In this document: in pieces, positions 8,595-19,431 of the stretch
Position numbering within the stretch: position 1 is the stretch's first letter
Layout of the letters: the number at the start of each line of letters is the position of its first letter
Origin: Vibrio tetraodonis
Lineage (GTDB): Bacteria > Pseudomonadota > Gammaproteobacteria > Enterobacterales > Vibrionaceae
DNA: 64,000 nt
Direction: 5' to 3'
Assembly (NCBI RefSeq): GCF_003350295.1
Contig: NZ_QLYY01000006.1
Span: forward strand, 62,001-126,000
Translations under genes and position numbers: made by a program
The notes under the pieces: model-generated
What the model saw: only the letters and a program-made list of their open reading frames with translations
Database searches by the model: none
What the model was told of the DNA's origin: nothing

Positions 8595-10478
8595 ATGTTT
8601 AAAAACTTGTCGTTAAAGAAAAAATTAGCGATGTCTGCAAGTGCGGCCATTATTGTAGGGGGGATGCTGGTAGAACTTGTATCCTTTAGGGCTTCTCTGC
8701 AAAGGCTAGATATTGAAGTCACACAACGGTTAGAAAGTTCTACAGCTTCCTATAATCAATACGTTTCTGACTGGATAGAATCAAAGGAACGAGCGCTTAC
8801 ATCAATCACGCCAGACGCGAACATGGATTCTATTGTCAGTAACCTCAAGCAGGTTAAAAACTCTGCTGGTCTTGATAATGTATTCCTTGCCTTCCCAGAC
8901 GGCTCACAAAAAAATGCTAATGGTGTCGTTTTGCCACCAGGTAACGATGATCCTCGCAAATGGGGTTGGTATATCAATGCGATGAAGGCGCCTGACAGGG
9001 TCTTTATGGACAACCCTACCGTTGCCGCAGCTACGGGAGCAAATGTCGTTTCTCTAGGTGGCGTAGTGACCCTTGGTGGCGGTAAAGTAGTTCTCGGTGC
9101 TGATGTAGAAATTACCGATATCATCTCGGGCCTGAATAAAGTTATATTACCTGGCGAAGGTTATATGTTTATTGCCAATGAACAAGGCAACGTATTTACA
9201 CACAGCAATACTAAGCTACTTAACCAATCAGTTGAGCAGCTCGGCTTGAGCTTTGATGATATTAAGCGTGCGATGAACTCAGGTAACGATATATACACTG
9301 AGGTTAATGGAGAATTGAGCGTCGTCTATGCTTCTCAAGTAAAAGGAACCTCATTAATCACGGTGACAGTGCTTAATCGTCAATCGCTGGTATCCCCTTT
9401 GTATGGCGCGATGTGGGGTCAGGTTTTCGTCACAATATTGGTCGTTATTGTGTGTACTTTCCTCTTTAACATGCTGTGTGGAATACTATTTAGGCCGTTG
9501 ACAAGGGTGTCTCATGCATTGGAGCAGATTGCTCATGGTAGTGGTGATCTTACCCAAAGGCTCGATATCTATAGTAATGATGAGGTAGGCCAACTTGCCA
9601 ACAACTTCAATACGTTCGTTGGTAGCATGCAGAACTTGATCGGACATATTCGTGAGCAATCTGATCACCTAACTAAACAGTCAGACATTAGCAACCAGCG
9701 GGCAAACAGAAATGTCGACGAGATTAACCAACAGCAAGAAGAGATTACCATGGTAGCGACTGCTGTGACTCAAATGGCCTCGGCGACAGCAGAGATTGCT
9801 TCTCATGCAGAGCAGACCGCACAGTCAGCTCAAGATTCTGCAAAGAACACTGAAAATGGTAGAACAGTGGTACTGGAGAACAAGAACTCTATTCATCGTC
9901 TAGCTGAAGAGTTAGACGAAGCAAGTAATGTTGTTGGAGAACTCAATCGTCATTCCCAAGAGATATCCACTGTATTAGCCACCATTCAAGGGATTGCCGA
10001 GCAGACCAATTTGCTTGCGCTCAACGCTGCGATTGAGGCGGCGAGGGCTGGGGAGCAAGGGCGAGGCTTCGCTGTTGTTGCTGATGAAGTGCGCGTACTC
10101 TCCCAACGAACTCATGATTCGACCGAGGAAATTAAAGCGACGATTGACACACTGCAGGCAACAACCTCTAATGCTGTAAAATTGATGGAGAATAGCTCTA
10201 AACTCGCTACACATTCTGTTGAAGATGCTGACAAAGCGAGTGTTGCTCTTGAAGAGATTAACAATTCAGTGAAAAACATCAGCGATATGGCAACTCAAAT
10301 CGCGACTGCCGCAGAACAGCAAACTCATGTTACTAATGAGATAACGCAGAATGTCACACTTATTAAAGAAGTTTCCGATCAATTAGTTAATAGCGCTCAG
10401 GAAAGTTCACAAGAAGCGGGCTCGGTTAGGGAGCTATCAGGTGAATTGATGACAAAAGTGTCAACCTTTAAGCTCTGA
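8595..10478 (+). CDS. Methyl-accepting chemotaxis protein with dCache-type sensor
   Basis: Transmembrane chemoreceptor, 627 aa. TM1 is at about residues 11-30, a periplasmic double-Cache-like sensor spans about 31-275 (with the [11 protein letters not shown] segment typical of Cache domains), TM2 about 278-300, then HAMP (about 301-355) and the signalling domain with the invariant hairpin tip beginning [17 protein letters not shown] near residue 470. It ends in STFKL without a CheR/CheB tethering pentapeptide. The ligand cannot be read from sequence; dCache receptors of this type often sense amino acids or other small carboxylates. It is monocistronic, with a terminator directly after. Confidence 0.95.
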   Translation: MFKNLSLKKKLAMSASAAIIVGGMLVELVSFRASLQRLDIEVTQRLESSTASYNQYVSDWIESKERALTSITPDANMDSIVSNLKQVKNSAGLDNVFLAFPDGSQKNANGVVLPPGNDDPRKWGWYINAMKAPDRVFMDNPTVAAATGANVVSLGGVVTLGGGKVVLGADVEITDIISGLNKVILPGEGYMFIANEQGNVFTHSNTKLLNQSVEQLGLSFDDIKRAMNSGNDIYTEVNGELSVVYASQVKGTSLITVTVLNRQSLVSPLYGAMWGQVFVTILVVIVCTFLFNMLCGILFRPLTRVSHALEQIAHGSGDLTQRLDIYSNDEVGQLANNFNTFVGSMQNLIGHIREQSDHLTKQSDISNQRANRNVDEINQQQEEITMVATAVTQMASATAEIASHAEQTAQSAQDSAKNTENGRTVVLENKNSIHRLAEELDEASNVVGELNRHSQEISTVLATIQGIAEQTNLLALNAAIEAARAGEQGRGFAVVADEVRVLSQRTHDSTEEIKATIDTLQATTSNAVKLMENSSKLATHSVEDADKASVALEEINNSVKNISDMATQIATAAEQQTHVTNEITQNVTLIKEVSDQLVNSAQESSQEAGSVRELSGELMTKVSTFKL

Positions 10479-10502
10479 TTTCAAATATATTTTAATCAAT
10501 CA

Positions 10503-10526
10503 AGGCACTCTCTGAGTGCCTTTTTA
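10503..10526 (+). terminator. Intrinsic terminator after chemoreceptor
   Basis: An 8-bp stem, AGGCACTC pairing with GAGTGCCT around a TCT loop, is followed by TTTTATT. It is placed 25 nt after the chemoreceptor stop codon. Confidence 0.85.
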
Positions 10527-10656
10527 TTCATGGCTGATAAGTTGACTGTATATGAAGGTTTACAAAATTTAGAATATAAAATTTGTTGCGTAATGTTTTT
10601 TAGAGCATAAGTTTGAATTTGGGAATATAAAAATAAACCAAAAAAAGGACTTATCG

Positions 10657-12093
10657 ATGAAGATGAACTTATGCAGCGTCGCGTTGGCTTTGACGTTTTT
10701 ATCTACACCTACATTTGGAGTCGCAGACACAAGCTTACCTGTCATCGCAGATGAGATTAAATACTCTTTAACACAGGCTGAGCTTAAAGCGGTAGATGGG
10801 TTTAAATCGACTCAACTGATCGAACATAAGGGGGCTACATTTGTAAAGCTCCACTTCAAGGAGCTTATTTTACCCAAAGGTACATCTATAAGAATCCAAT
10901 CTCCCACAACAGGAGAAATGGTTGAGTACGATATAAGTCAAAGTAACTGGTACGCTCAATCGATTTCAGGCGAATCCTTGACTATCGAGTTAGTTGCAAA
11001 TTCGAATGGAGAGTATGGGCGATTTGAATTGGACCATTATATGGCAGGCCGGGAAGTCATAGGGGAAGAGTCAACTTGTGGTGTCAACGAACGTCGTGAT
11101 GTTGCTTGTTGGGAAGATTCCCACCCAGATAAAGTTGCTTGGAGTACGCCTGTAGCGCGTTTATTGATCAACGGTAGAAGTCTATGTACAGCTTGGCGTG
11201 TTGGACCAAATAATCATATGTTCACCAATAACCATTGTGTGGAAAGTGCGTCTGAACTAAAAAATACTGAAGTTTGGTTTAACTACCAGCGAACCAGCTG
11301 TAATGGTTCTATGGCAACAACCGTCAAAGTAATGGGTAATGAAATACTCAGCACAGATTATACCTTAGATTACACCTTATTTACTGTCGACGATTTCGCT
11401 AAAATATCTTCGTTTGGTTATCTTGGGCTAGATGCATCTGAGCCCGTTTATGGTGATGGTATTTATATTCCTCAGCATGGTGCAGGTAACCCTAAAGAGC
11501 TTTCAATTGAGAGTGATAAAAATGGCTCAGGAATGTGTCAAATCGATCTGGCCTCCGCGAATGGGCGTGGTTCCAATACAGATACGGGTTACTTTTGTGA
11601 CACCATCGGGGGCTCTTCGGGATCACCAGTATTAACAACGGCGAACAACAAGGCGATCGCGCTGCATCACTTCGGTGGATGTGAGAACCAAGGTGTGAAA
11701 ATCAGTAAGATTTGGCCGAAAGTTTCCAGTTATTTTAACGGTGTTTTACCTGACGGTTCTGTGGGACAGCCTCCAGGTGACGGTGCTACTGAACTAAGTT
11801 TGGATACGCCACTTTCAAACCTTTCAATGACTATGGGTGAAGAAAAAATGTTTGTTCTTCGTGCGGCAAATCGGACGTCTGATGTAACAGTTTCGATCGC
11901 TTCTGGCACAGGGGATGCGGACTTGTATGTACGAACAGGACAACCACCAACAACCAGTACCTATGACTGCAGACCGTATCGCTCGGGAAGCACGGAGTCT
12001 TGTGACGCTGTGAATGCGGGCGAAGACCTTTACGTGATGCTTCGAGCATACAGCGGTTTCTCTGGAGTGACACTTTCGGTCTCTAAAAAATAG
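10657..12093 (+). CDS. Secreted trypsin-like serine protease with C-terminal PPC domain
   Basis: Extracellular endopeptidase precursor, 478 aa. A signal peptide (about 1-23) is followed by a pro-region of about 110 residues and a chymotrypsin-fold domain with the triad His193 (TNNHC), Asp238 (LDYTLF) and Ser321 (GGSSGSP). It has several cysteines, as in lysyl-endopeptidase and V8-like enzymes. A linker leads to a PPC domain (about 385-478) with the motifs DADLYVR and DCRPYRSGS; PPC domains are usually removed during maturation or assist secretion. The same C-terminal domain ends the aminopeptidase at 12252, indicating shared export or processing. Substrate specificity is not assigned. Confidence 0.92.
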   Translation: MKMNLCSVALALTFLSTPTFGVADTSLPVIADEIKYSLTQAELKAVDGFKSTQLIEHKGATFVKLHFKELILPKGTSIRIQSPTTGEMVEYDISQSNWYAQSISGESLTIELVANSNGEYGRFELDHYMAGREVIGEESTCGVNERRDVACWEDSHPDKVAWSTPVARLLINGRSLCTAWRVGPNNHMFTNNHCVESASELKNTEVWFNYQRTSCNGSMATTVKVMGNEILSTDYTLDYTLFTVDDFAKISSFGYLGLDASEPVYGDGIYIPQHGAGNPKELSIESDKNGSGMCQIDLASANGRGSNTDTGYFCDTIGGSSGSPVLTTANNKAIALHHFGGCENQGVKISKIWPKVSSYFNGVLPDGSVGQPPGDGATELSLDTPLSNLSMTMGEEKMFVLRAANRTSDVTVSIASGTGDADLYVRTGQPPTTSTYDCRPYRSGSTESCDAVNAGEDLYVMLRAYSGFSGVTLSVSKK

Positions 12094-12106
12094 ATTAATG
12101 GTTAGG

Positions 12107-12129
12107 GGGTGCTTTGGCACCCTTTTTTT
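12107..12129 (+). terminator. Intrinsic terminator after serine protease gene
   Basis: GGGTGC and GCACCC pair around TTTG and are followed directly by a run of seven T. Confidence 0.9.
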
Positions 12130-12233
12130 ATTTGTCTAATGATATAAATGTGACAATTTTAGCTAACACCCTGCTGTAAATGGAATAATTCTCAAAATAT
12201 AAATAATTATCCTAAGTTTTGAATGTTTTCTAA

Positions 12234-13766
<1,533 letters not shown>

Positions 13767-13775
13767 TTTTGATGT

Positions 13776-13826
13776 GTGGGTGGCTTTAGGTTGTGCCATC
13801 CCACCAATTAAAGTGTTTTTTTAGTC
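13776..13826 (+). terminator. Probable intrinsic terminator after aminopeptidase
   Basis: GTGGGTGGC at 13776-13784 pairs with GCCATCCCAC at 13795-13804 with one bulged T. A run of seven T follows about 15 nt further on, a less compact arrangement than the other terminators here. Confidence 0.5.
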
Positions 13827-14083
13827 AAATTAGTAAGTTTTCCTTCACTTGAACCTCTCCTAACTATCTATTCTCACAGCGAAAAATAAAACAGTATAAT
13901 ATTTATTGCATATAATTGTGATATAAAGCTAAGGTTATAGTGTTGGCTGGGTGTATTGATGGTTTGACTATGAGCTTAGACTCAAGTATTCACGGAACAA
14001 AAGTGAATAGCCTACAAATAATAACAGACCTGATCGCATCCTTACGTTGTTTTGTTCGCTCGTACATATAGTGAGGAAGCGTA
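13827..14083 (+). promoter_or_regulatory. Upstream region of second chemoreceptor
   Basis: AT-rich leader before the chemoreceptor at 14084, whose ribosome binding site is GAGG. I do not see a convincing sigma-28 match or a strong hairpin here, and no ORF. Confidence 0.35.
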
Positions 14084-15979
14084 ATGAATATTGGTTTTAA
14101 AACTCGTATCTATCTCGGGGTGGGGTTACTCGTCACTCTATCTCTTACCGTGCTGGGCACTTTGAACATACTCTCCATGAAAGAAAAAATGATCACTGGA
14201 TTGGTGAGTGAAACTCAAAACAAGCTTAATTTTCATGTTACCGAACTTGAGCAGATGATGAAGTTTCGCATCGATGCAATTGCTTCAGGTGCAGAGCAGT
14301 TCGGTACGAAGTTAACAAGAGAAGAGAATCAGAAGTTAGTTACTTTATTGGCTCAAAGTGCAGGTTTCGCAAATGTGATTGTCACTTACGAAGATGGTCG
14401 CAATTATATGTCGATTGAAAACGCCAGTCGCTTTGATTTTCGAACTAGGGGTTGGTACAAAGCAGCGAAGAATGCATCATCTGCTGCCCTAACGGATATA
14501 TACCAGGATAAAGTGACAGGAGACCGGGTTGTTAGTGTGACTATGCCGATAAAACAAGATGATATTGTCGTCGGGGTGCTTCTCGGTGATATTCAACTTG
14601 GAGAAATTATTGATAGGGTAAGCAATATGCGTTTTGCGGGCGGTGCTGCAACGCTGACCGATAGGAATGCGGTCTTTTTTGCTAGTGATGATCCAAATGA
14701 TATAGGAAAAACACCGTCACAGGTCAGTGCTAATTTCTCTCAGATGGAACAGATGTTCGCCAATCAGCAAAGTGGGCACCTGAGCTTTCCATACCTCGGC
14801 ATACAATTTGACGGCTATTTTCAAAGGGTCAATTTAGCTGATGATATGTATTGGACCTTGATGGTGTTTGTGGATAAGGCAACAGCGCTCGCTGAAGTTG
14901 ATAAAGCTGAGCGTGAAGCGATTGTTATGGGGACTGCGTTATTTGTTATAAGCTTTGGAGCTATTTTTATTATCATCCACTATGCATATAAACCTTTACT
15001 CATACTCAAAGCAGCGGTTCTTGACCTCTCTGAAGGAAATGGAGATCTTACTCAGCGTCTTGAAGTCACCGGCAGGGATGATTTAGGACAGATTAGTCAG
15101 GGGTTTAACGAGTTTGTACAAAGCCTACAAAACATGATGATCAATATCTCTCAAGCGAGCGAAAATATATCCACCAATGTCAGTGAACTCAGAGATACTG
15201 CGCGAGATAATGAGGCTAAGCTTCTTAACCATTCGAGCGAAACGGAACAAGTCGTGACCGCTATCACTCAAATGAGTGAAAGTGCGCGAACAGTAGCGGA
15301 GAGTGTTCAACAGTCAAATAAAATCACTGATGCAGCCAGTTCAGAAGCACAATCTTCATTAAGTATTGTCAACAACGCTGTTTCAACGGTGAGTACCTTG
15401 GTTACTGAAGTTGAGGATATGGCTGGTCGTATAGGAAGTATGAAGAAAGATGCCAATCGTATTAGCGACGTACTCACTGTGATTGGTGAGATTTCCGAAC
15501 AAACCAATTTACTCGCTCTCAATGCAGCCATTGAAGCTGCTAGGGCGGGAGAGCAAGGTCGAGGGTTTGCCGTTGTCGCCGATGAAGTCAGGGCTCTCGC
15601 TGCAAGAACACAAAATAGCACCTCTGAAATCTCGGATATGTTGAGCCAATTGCTTGATGGAACTGATCGCGTGGTGAGTGCAATGGAAGCCACTAAAGGG
15701 CAATGTCAGTCAACCGCTGAAAAAACTTCTGAGGTATCAGAAAGCTTGGGTGTTATGACAGTTTCAGTCAAAGAGATTGATGATGTCAGTACACAAATCG
15801 CGGCAGCAACAGAGCAGCAGAGCACGGTTGCAGAAGAGTTGAGTCGTAACATGTTATCCATTCGCGAAATCGTCGATTCTCTGGTAAGTAGTGGGCAACA
15901 AACGGTATCAGCCACAGAGTCTTTGGGCGATTCAAACCATGAACTTGAAAGGTTAGTAGCCAACTTCAAACTGAAATAA
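14084..15979 (+). CDS. Methyl-accepting chemotaxis protein with Cache-type sensor
   Basis: Second chemoreceptor, 631 aa. TM1 is at about 8-30, a periplasmic Cache-like sensor with the [10 protein letters not shown] motif lies near residue 125, TM2 at about 282-305, then HAMP and the signalling domain with [17 protein letters not shown] near residue 475. The C-terminus ANFKLK carries no CheR tether. The sensor domain differs strongly from that of the 8595 receptor, so it senses a different ligand or signal. FRTRGWY-type sensors in Vibrio include amino acid receptors such as the V. cholerae Mlp proteins, but the ligand is unproven here. Confidence 0.95.
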   Translation: MNIGFKTRIYLGVGLLVTLSLTVLGTLNILSMKEKMITGLVSETQNKLNFHVTELEQMMKFRIDAIASGAEQFGTKLTREENQKLVTLLAQSAGFANVIVTYEDGRNYMSIENASRFDFRTRGWYKAAKNASSAALTDIYQDKVTGDRVVSVTMPIKQDDIVVGVLLGDIQLGEIIDRVSNMRFAGGAATLTDRNAVFFASDDPNDIGKTPSQVSANFSQMEQMFANQQSGHLSFPYLGIQFDGYFQRVNLADDMYWTLMVFVDKATALAEVDKAEREAIVMGTALFVISFGAIFIIIHYAYKPLLILKAAVLDLSEGNGDLTQRLEVTGRDDLGQISQGFNEFVQSLQNMMINISQASENISTNVSELRDTARDNEAKLLNHSSETEQVVTAITQMSESARTVAESVQQSNKITDAASSEAQSSLSIVNNAVSTVSTLVTEVEDMAGRIGSMKKDANRISDVLTVIGEISEQTNLLALNAAIEAARAGEQGRGFAVVADEVRALAARTQNSTSEISDMLSQLLDGTDRVVSAMEATKGQCQSTAEKTSEVSESLGVMTVSVKEIDDVSTQIAAATEQQSTVAEELSRNMLSIREIVDSLVSSGQQTVSATESLGDSNHELERLVANFKLK

Positions 15980-16001
15980 TCTTATGTCTTAGGGATAAAC
16001 T

Positions 16002-16111
16002 CTTGAGGTAAGAACATGCTCGGCAAACTGTGCTCTGCGCCAGAAGATGGTGGCCCACATTATTGAAGGCGGGGCCTCTGCATAGTCGTTGCCGAGTCCT
16101 TATGGCTCAAG
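16002..16111 (+). ncRNA. Candidate structured RNA or leader element upstream of decarboxylase
   Basis: Nested pairings close a 110-nt rod: CTTGAG 16002-16007 with CTCAAG 16106-16111; GTAAG 16008-16012 with CTTAT 16099-16103; CTCGGCAA 16019-16026 with TTGCCGAG 16089-16096; CTGTGC 16028-16033 with GCATAG 16080-16085; and GGCCC 16052-16056 with GGGCC 16072-16076. It lies between a chemoreceptor and a PLP enzyme and precedes a terminator-like hairpin at 16146, an arrangement seen in riboswitches and small RNAs. I could not match it to a known class. The strand is inferred from the flanking genes. Confidence 0.4.
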
Positions 16112-16145
16112 TTAGGGCCTAAATCTCATATTGCATTGCTTTTTA

Positions 16146-16174
16146 AGCCGCTTGGCTGCGGCTGACTTATTTTG
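16146..16174 (+). terminator. Terminator-like hairpin in the decarboxylase leader
   Basis: AGCCGC pairs with GCGGCT around a six-base loop, then GACTTATTTT. The T-tract is imperfect. It could end a small RNA encoded at 16002-16111 or act as a leader terminator for the decarboxylase gene, whose start is 56 nt further on. Confidence 0.45.
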
Positions 16175-16229
16175 CTCTGCGTATGTAAATGATAAATGGA
16201 TCATTATCGATGAGAGAAGGAGAGTAAGC

Positions 16230-17900
16230 ATGGTTTATGTTTCTACATTCCCTAAAAATCCTGTAGGTGAAAATACTTTGTCCAGAGGTTTCATCGATAA
16301 ATATCAGCAGGTGATACGATGCTTCTTTAGTCGCGATAAACGACTATGGCCCGTGTTTTCTTCTCCCGATATTGAAATGTTGGTTAATGGTCAGAGTCCT
16401 TTTTCTAATGAAAAATCCCTACACCTTAGTAAGGCATTAAAGCAACGGGAAGAGATACCAGATGAAATGCAGGCCCAGATTCATGCTTTTGATCCCCTTG
16501 CGTTATTCGTCGCTCACCATTGCAAGGATTGGCAGGATCCAAAATCGGTTGAAAATGTCATTTCAACACCCTGTGATCCCGCGATACACGGTGCTATGTT
16601 AGCCACAGTCAAAAATCCCAATTTAGTTTACAGTGAATACGCGGGTATGGCCGTTGAGTTGGAAAACATGGTCATTCGTCAGATAGCTTCTCTTGCTGGT
16701 TATGATCCAATACATGCTGGAGGATTGTTCACTCAGGGAGGAACATTTTGTAACCTTTACGGTTATTTGTTTGGATTACGCAAGACGTTTCCAACGTCTA
16801 AATTCGAGGGTATTGCGGGTAGAAGTTTTTGTATGTTCAATACTGAATCGGGTCATTACTCAAACATGACTAATTTAACTTTGATGGGAATCGATATTGG
16901 CAATCAAGTTACTCGGATTCGTATCAATAGAAACAACCAAATTTGTCTCGATGACTTCGAGCGCCAACTGGATGCATGCTTTAAGAAAGGGGTTATGGTC
17001 CCGACGATAATGTTAACATGTGGCACTACAGATACTTTTGCTATCGATGATATTAGCTCGGTGCGCCGAACTACTGAACGTTTATGTCGTAAATATCATA
17101 TTCTCCGTGCTCCTCACATTCATGTCGATGCAGCGGTGGGATGGAGTTTACTCTTCTTTCTTGATTATGATATTGGTACTAACCCTTTGGCGATTAATCC
17201 TGCCACGCTAAAGAGCTTGACGTATTTGAAGAGCATGATGAAAGGGTTAAAAGAAGCCGATTCCTTTACGGTCGATTTTCAAAAGTGGGGATATGCGCCC
17301 TATACATCCAGTCTGCTTATGGTTAGGGATCGCCAAGATTTTGAGGCATTACGTCAGCAATCAAGCTATTTTTCTTACTTTGAAGATAAGCTCAAGAGTA
17401 AAACATATCTTCAGTCAACGATCGAATGTTCCCGAGGAGCAACTGGAGTATTTTCTGCCTATTCAGCTTTACAATTCCTCGGTAAAGAAGGTTATCAGAC
17501 TATCTTGGCTCATGGGTTACAAAATGCCAATTACATGCGCGCGCAACTCGAAAAGATAGATGGCTGTAAAGTGGTGTGTCCCTCGAATCATGGTCCGTCG
17601 GTAGCTTTTCGGTTATATCCAGAACTGAATGGGCCGATATCAGAGGTGTATTTAAACGAAATCGGGCTGAAAGCCAATAAGGCTGATGAGGATAAAATTA
17701 ACCAAGTATCTTGCTATCATCGGCAACATTTCACTCATAGAAGAGGAAAAGGTCTTAAAACAAATTGGGTAAATTCTATTACTCACACCGAGTATAATCA
17801 CACTGGTAATTGTTTGGCTATACCGGGTGAAAAGGCGGTTTTTCTCAACCCTTATACCTCAAGAACTGACATTGATGAATTCTGTCGTTTGTTTTACTGA
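16230..17900 (+). CDS. Group II pyridoxal-phosphate-dependent decarboxylase
   Basis: PLP enzyme of the glutamate/DOPA/diaminobutyrate decarboxylase fold, 556 aa. Visible elements are TQGGTFCNLYG (phosphate-binding region), HIHVDAAVGW (the Asp that pairs with the pyridine nitrogen) and DFQKWGYAPYTSS (Schiff-base lysine). The start at 16230 has AAGGAG nine bases upstream; an in-frame start at 16131 would add 33 residues unlike the family and overlap the leader hairpin. The substrate is uncertain: the family makes amines such as GABA, 1,3-diaminopropane precursors or aromatic amines. A ProX-type binding protein follows 83 nt later on the same strand, hinting at uptake or sensing of a related compound. 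Confidence 0.85.
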   Translation: MVYVSTFPKNPVGENTLSRGFIDKYQQVIRCFFSRDKRLWPVFSSPDIEMLVNGQSPFSNEKSLHLSKALKQREEIPDEMQAQIHAFDPLALFVAHHCKDWQDPKSVENVISTPCDPAIHGAMLATVKNPNLVYSEYAGMAVELENMVIRQIASLAGYDPIHAGGLFTQGGTFCNLYGYLFGLRKTFPTSKFEGIAGRSFCMFNTESGHYSNMTNLTLMGIDIGNQVTRIRINRNNQICLDDFERQLDACFKKGVMVPTIMLTCGTTDTFAIDDISSVRRTTERLCRKYHILRAPHIHVDAAVGWSLLFFLDYDIGTNPLAINPATLKSLTYLKSMMKGLKEADSFTVDFQKWGYAPYTSSLLMVRDRQDFEALRQQSSYFSYFEDKLKSKTYLQSTIECSRGATGVFSAYSALQFLGKEGYQTILAHGLQNANYMRAQLEKIDGCKVVCPSNHGPSVAFRLYPELNGPISEVYLNEIGLKANKADEDKINQVSCYHRQHFTHRRGKGLKTNWVNSITHTEYNHTGNCLAIPGEKAVFLNPYTSRTDIDEFCRLFY

Positions 17901-17983
17901 TGGTTTATAGCAGGGGTGACGTTAGCCCCCATAGGAAGTGACTTTAGCCTATTCTATAAATAGGGTAGAGCTTGGAGCTTTTT

Positions 17984-18919
17984 ATGATTCAGAATGTACG
18001 TCTAGGTTGGGTCGTTACCATCTTGAGTTTTTCTTGCTCGACATTTGCCGAGACGGTCAAACTATTAGAGCTAGATTGGTCAAGTCAACGCGTTCTCACC
18101 CATGTTCTTGCAGACATTTTAGAATCGAAAAATGTCAAAACAGAAATTATTGCGATACCTTCAACGCCACAATGGATGTATTTGAGTACAGGAAAAGCAG
18201 ATATTCAGGTTGAAGTATGGGAAGGGTCTATGGGGCCACAGTACCAATCGTTGCTGGATAAGGCGCTTATAGAGGAGGGGGGAACTCACAAAGCAAAAAC
18301 GAGAGAAGAATGGTGGTACCCTGATTATGTAGAGGCTCTTTGTCCGGGTTTACCTGATTGGAAAGCGCTGGAGCAATGTCATGAGATATTCGCGGAACCA
18401 GGGGAGCAATTTGGCACTTTCTACACAGGTCCTTGGGAAAAGCCTGATAACGCGAGAATAAGAGCCTTGCAGCTTAATTTTAGAGTCGTGGTACTCCCTG
18501 ATGGCGACTCAATCAATCAAAAAATACATCAGTATGTTTCTCAAAAGAAACCACTGCTCATTTTTAACTGGACTCCTAATTGGGTTGAGTCTACCTACTC
18601 GGGAAGCTTTGTCGAATTTCCTCCCTATAGTGCAGAGTGTGAGAAAGATCCGAAATGGGGCATGAATGACAAATATCCTTGGGATTGTGGTAACCCCAAA
18701 GGAGGTTGGTTAAAAATTGCTGTCTCTACTGAGCTTAAAGAGCGTTCACACTGTGCTTACAAGGCGGTGCAAAAATTTCAATTGACCAATAGTGATGTTG
18801 CTCTCGCGGCGGCGTTAGTTGACATAAATAAATTGGATGTGCCAAGTGCCGCGAAAGAGTGGATGGTGCAAAGAAACGATTACGTTCGTCAGGTTCAACA
18901 AGATATTGACTGCCGCTAA
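17984..18919 (+). CDS. OpuAC/ProX-type periplasmic substrate-binding protein (orphan)
   Basis: Periplasmic binding protein of the glycine betaine/choline family, about 311 aa from the ATG at 17984, which follows GGAG; a TTG at 17972 is the only upstream alternative. A signal peptide ends after STFAE. The mature domain is rich in Trp and Tyr (WWYPDYVEALCPG, TGPWEKPD, NWTPNWVESTYSG), the residues that form aromatic cages for quaternary amines in this family. No permease or ATPase gene adjoins it. It could serve a transporter encoded elsewhere, or deliver ligand to a chemoreceptor such as the one at 14084. Confidence 0.85.
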   Translation: MIQNVRLGWVVTILSFSCSTFAETVKLLELDWSSQRVLTHVLADILESKNVKTEIIAIPSTPQWMYLSTGKADIQVEVWEGSMGPQYQSLLDKALIEEGGTHKAKTREEWWYPDYVEALCPGLPDWKALEQCHEIFAEPGEQFGTFYTGPWEKPDNARIRALQLNFRVVVLPDGDSINQKIHQYVSQKKPLLIFNWTPNWVESTYSGSFVEFPPYSAECEKDPKWGMNDKYPWDCGNPKGGWLKIAVSTELKERSHCAYKAVQKFQLTNSDVALAAALVDINKLDVPSAAKEWMVQRNDYVRQVQQDIDCR

Positions 18920-19100
18920 AATACACCAACCCCCAACATAGAGCCTCCAGAAACATGAATTCAACTCGATTGACATGCTTTTATGTAATTTGGAAAGCAA
19001 GGTTATTGAATATCTATATCTTCTGATTTTAATTTACAAAAATATATAAAAGTTACAACCCTTCGAGTTTTATGTTTTTATATTGTTGTCTTTGTTGTTT

Positions 19101-19130
19101 TCTATTTGGACGATTGGTCCAAAATAGAGA
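19101..19130. repeat. Inverted repeat upstream of oppA
   Basis: TTGGAC and GTCCAA flank five bases, and the stem extends outward as TCTAT with ATAGA after one bulged A. It is about 300 nt before oppA, so it is a candidate operator or a terminator-like element for the binding-protein gene upstream. Confidence 0.45.
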
Positions 19131-19309
19131 CATTTTACTATACATGTTGATGCTGTGATTTGTGTCTAAATAATAAAGTCTCGTAATGAGTCAGCTTTTA
19201 TATCTTTTGTAATATTTTTTTCAAAATGTTGCATTGATCGGAGAATTAAGCGGTTTTTTGCTACATTTTTATGGCAAATCGAATCGAGGGTTGATAATGT
19301 GTGCTGCAA

Positions 19310-19394
19310 TCTTCGTAAGGTTTTGGTGTTTTGTGCTTAATTATTACACTAAACAATGCTAAATCACTATTTCTTACAAGTAGACTTACGAAGA
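19310..19394 (+). repeat. 10-bp inverted repeat framing the oppA leader
   Basis: TCTTCGTAAG at 19310-19319 is an exact reverse complement of CTTACGAAGA at 19385-19394, separated by 65 nt. The right arm ends about 37 nt before the oppA start codon, so transcripts could close a large leader stem just upstream of the ribosome binding site. Confidence 0.5.
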
Positions 19395-19431
19395 CGTCAT
19401 GGATGCAAATTGAAAAATTCGGAGTTTACGC

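Larger units (their letters stand above)
18920..19431 (+). promoter_or_regulatory. Long AT-rich leader region of oppA
   Basis: This 512-bp non-coding region precedes the opp operon. It contains two inverted repeats, described separately at 19101-19130 and 19310-19394. No ORF of note is present. Long oppA leaders are frequent targets of Lrp and the small RNA GcvB in enteric bacteria; I cannot confirm either site here. Confidence 0.5.

Noticed and set aside
8756..9124. 122-codon antisense open frame in the first chemoreceptor
   Set aside because: It lies fully inside a strongly supported gene and shows no independent start signal or family features.
17938..18213. Open frame overlapping the start of the ProX-like gene
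   Set aside because: It is in another frame of a well-supported gene with signal peptide and ribosome binding site.
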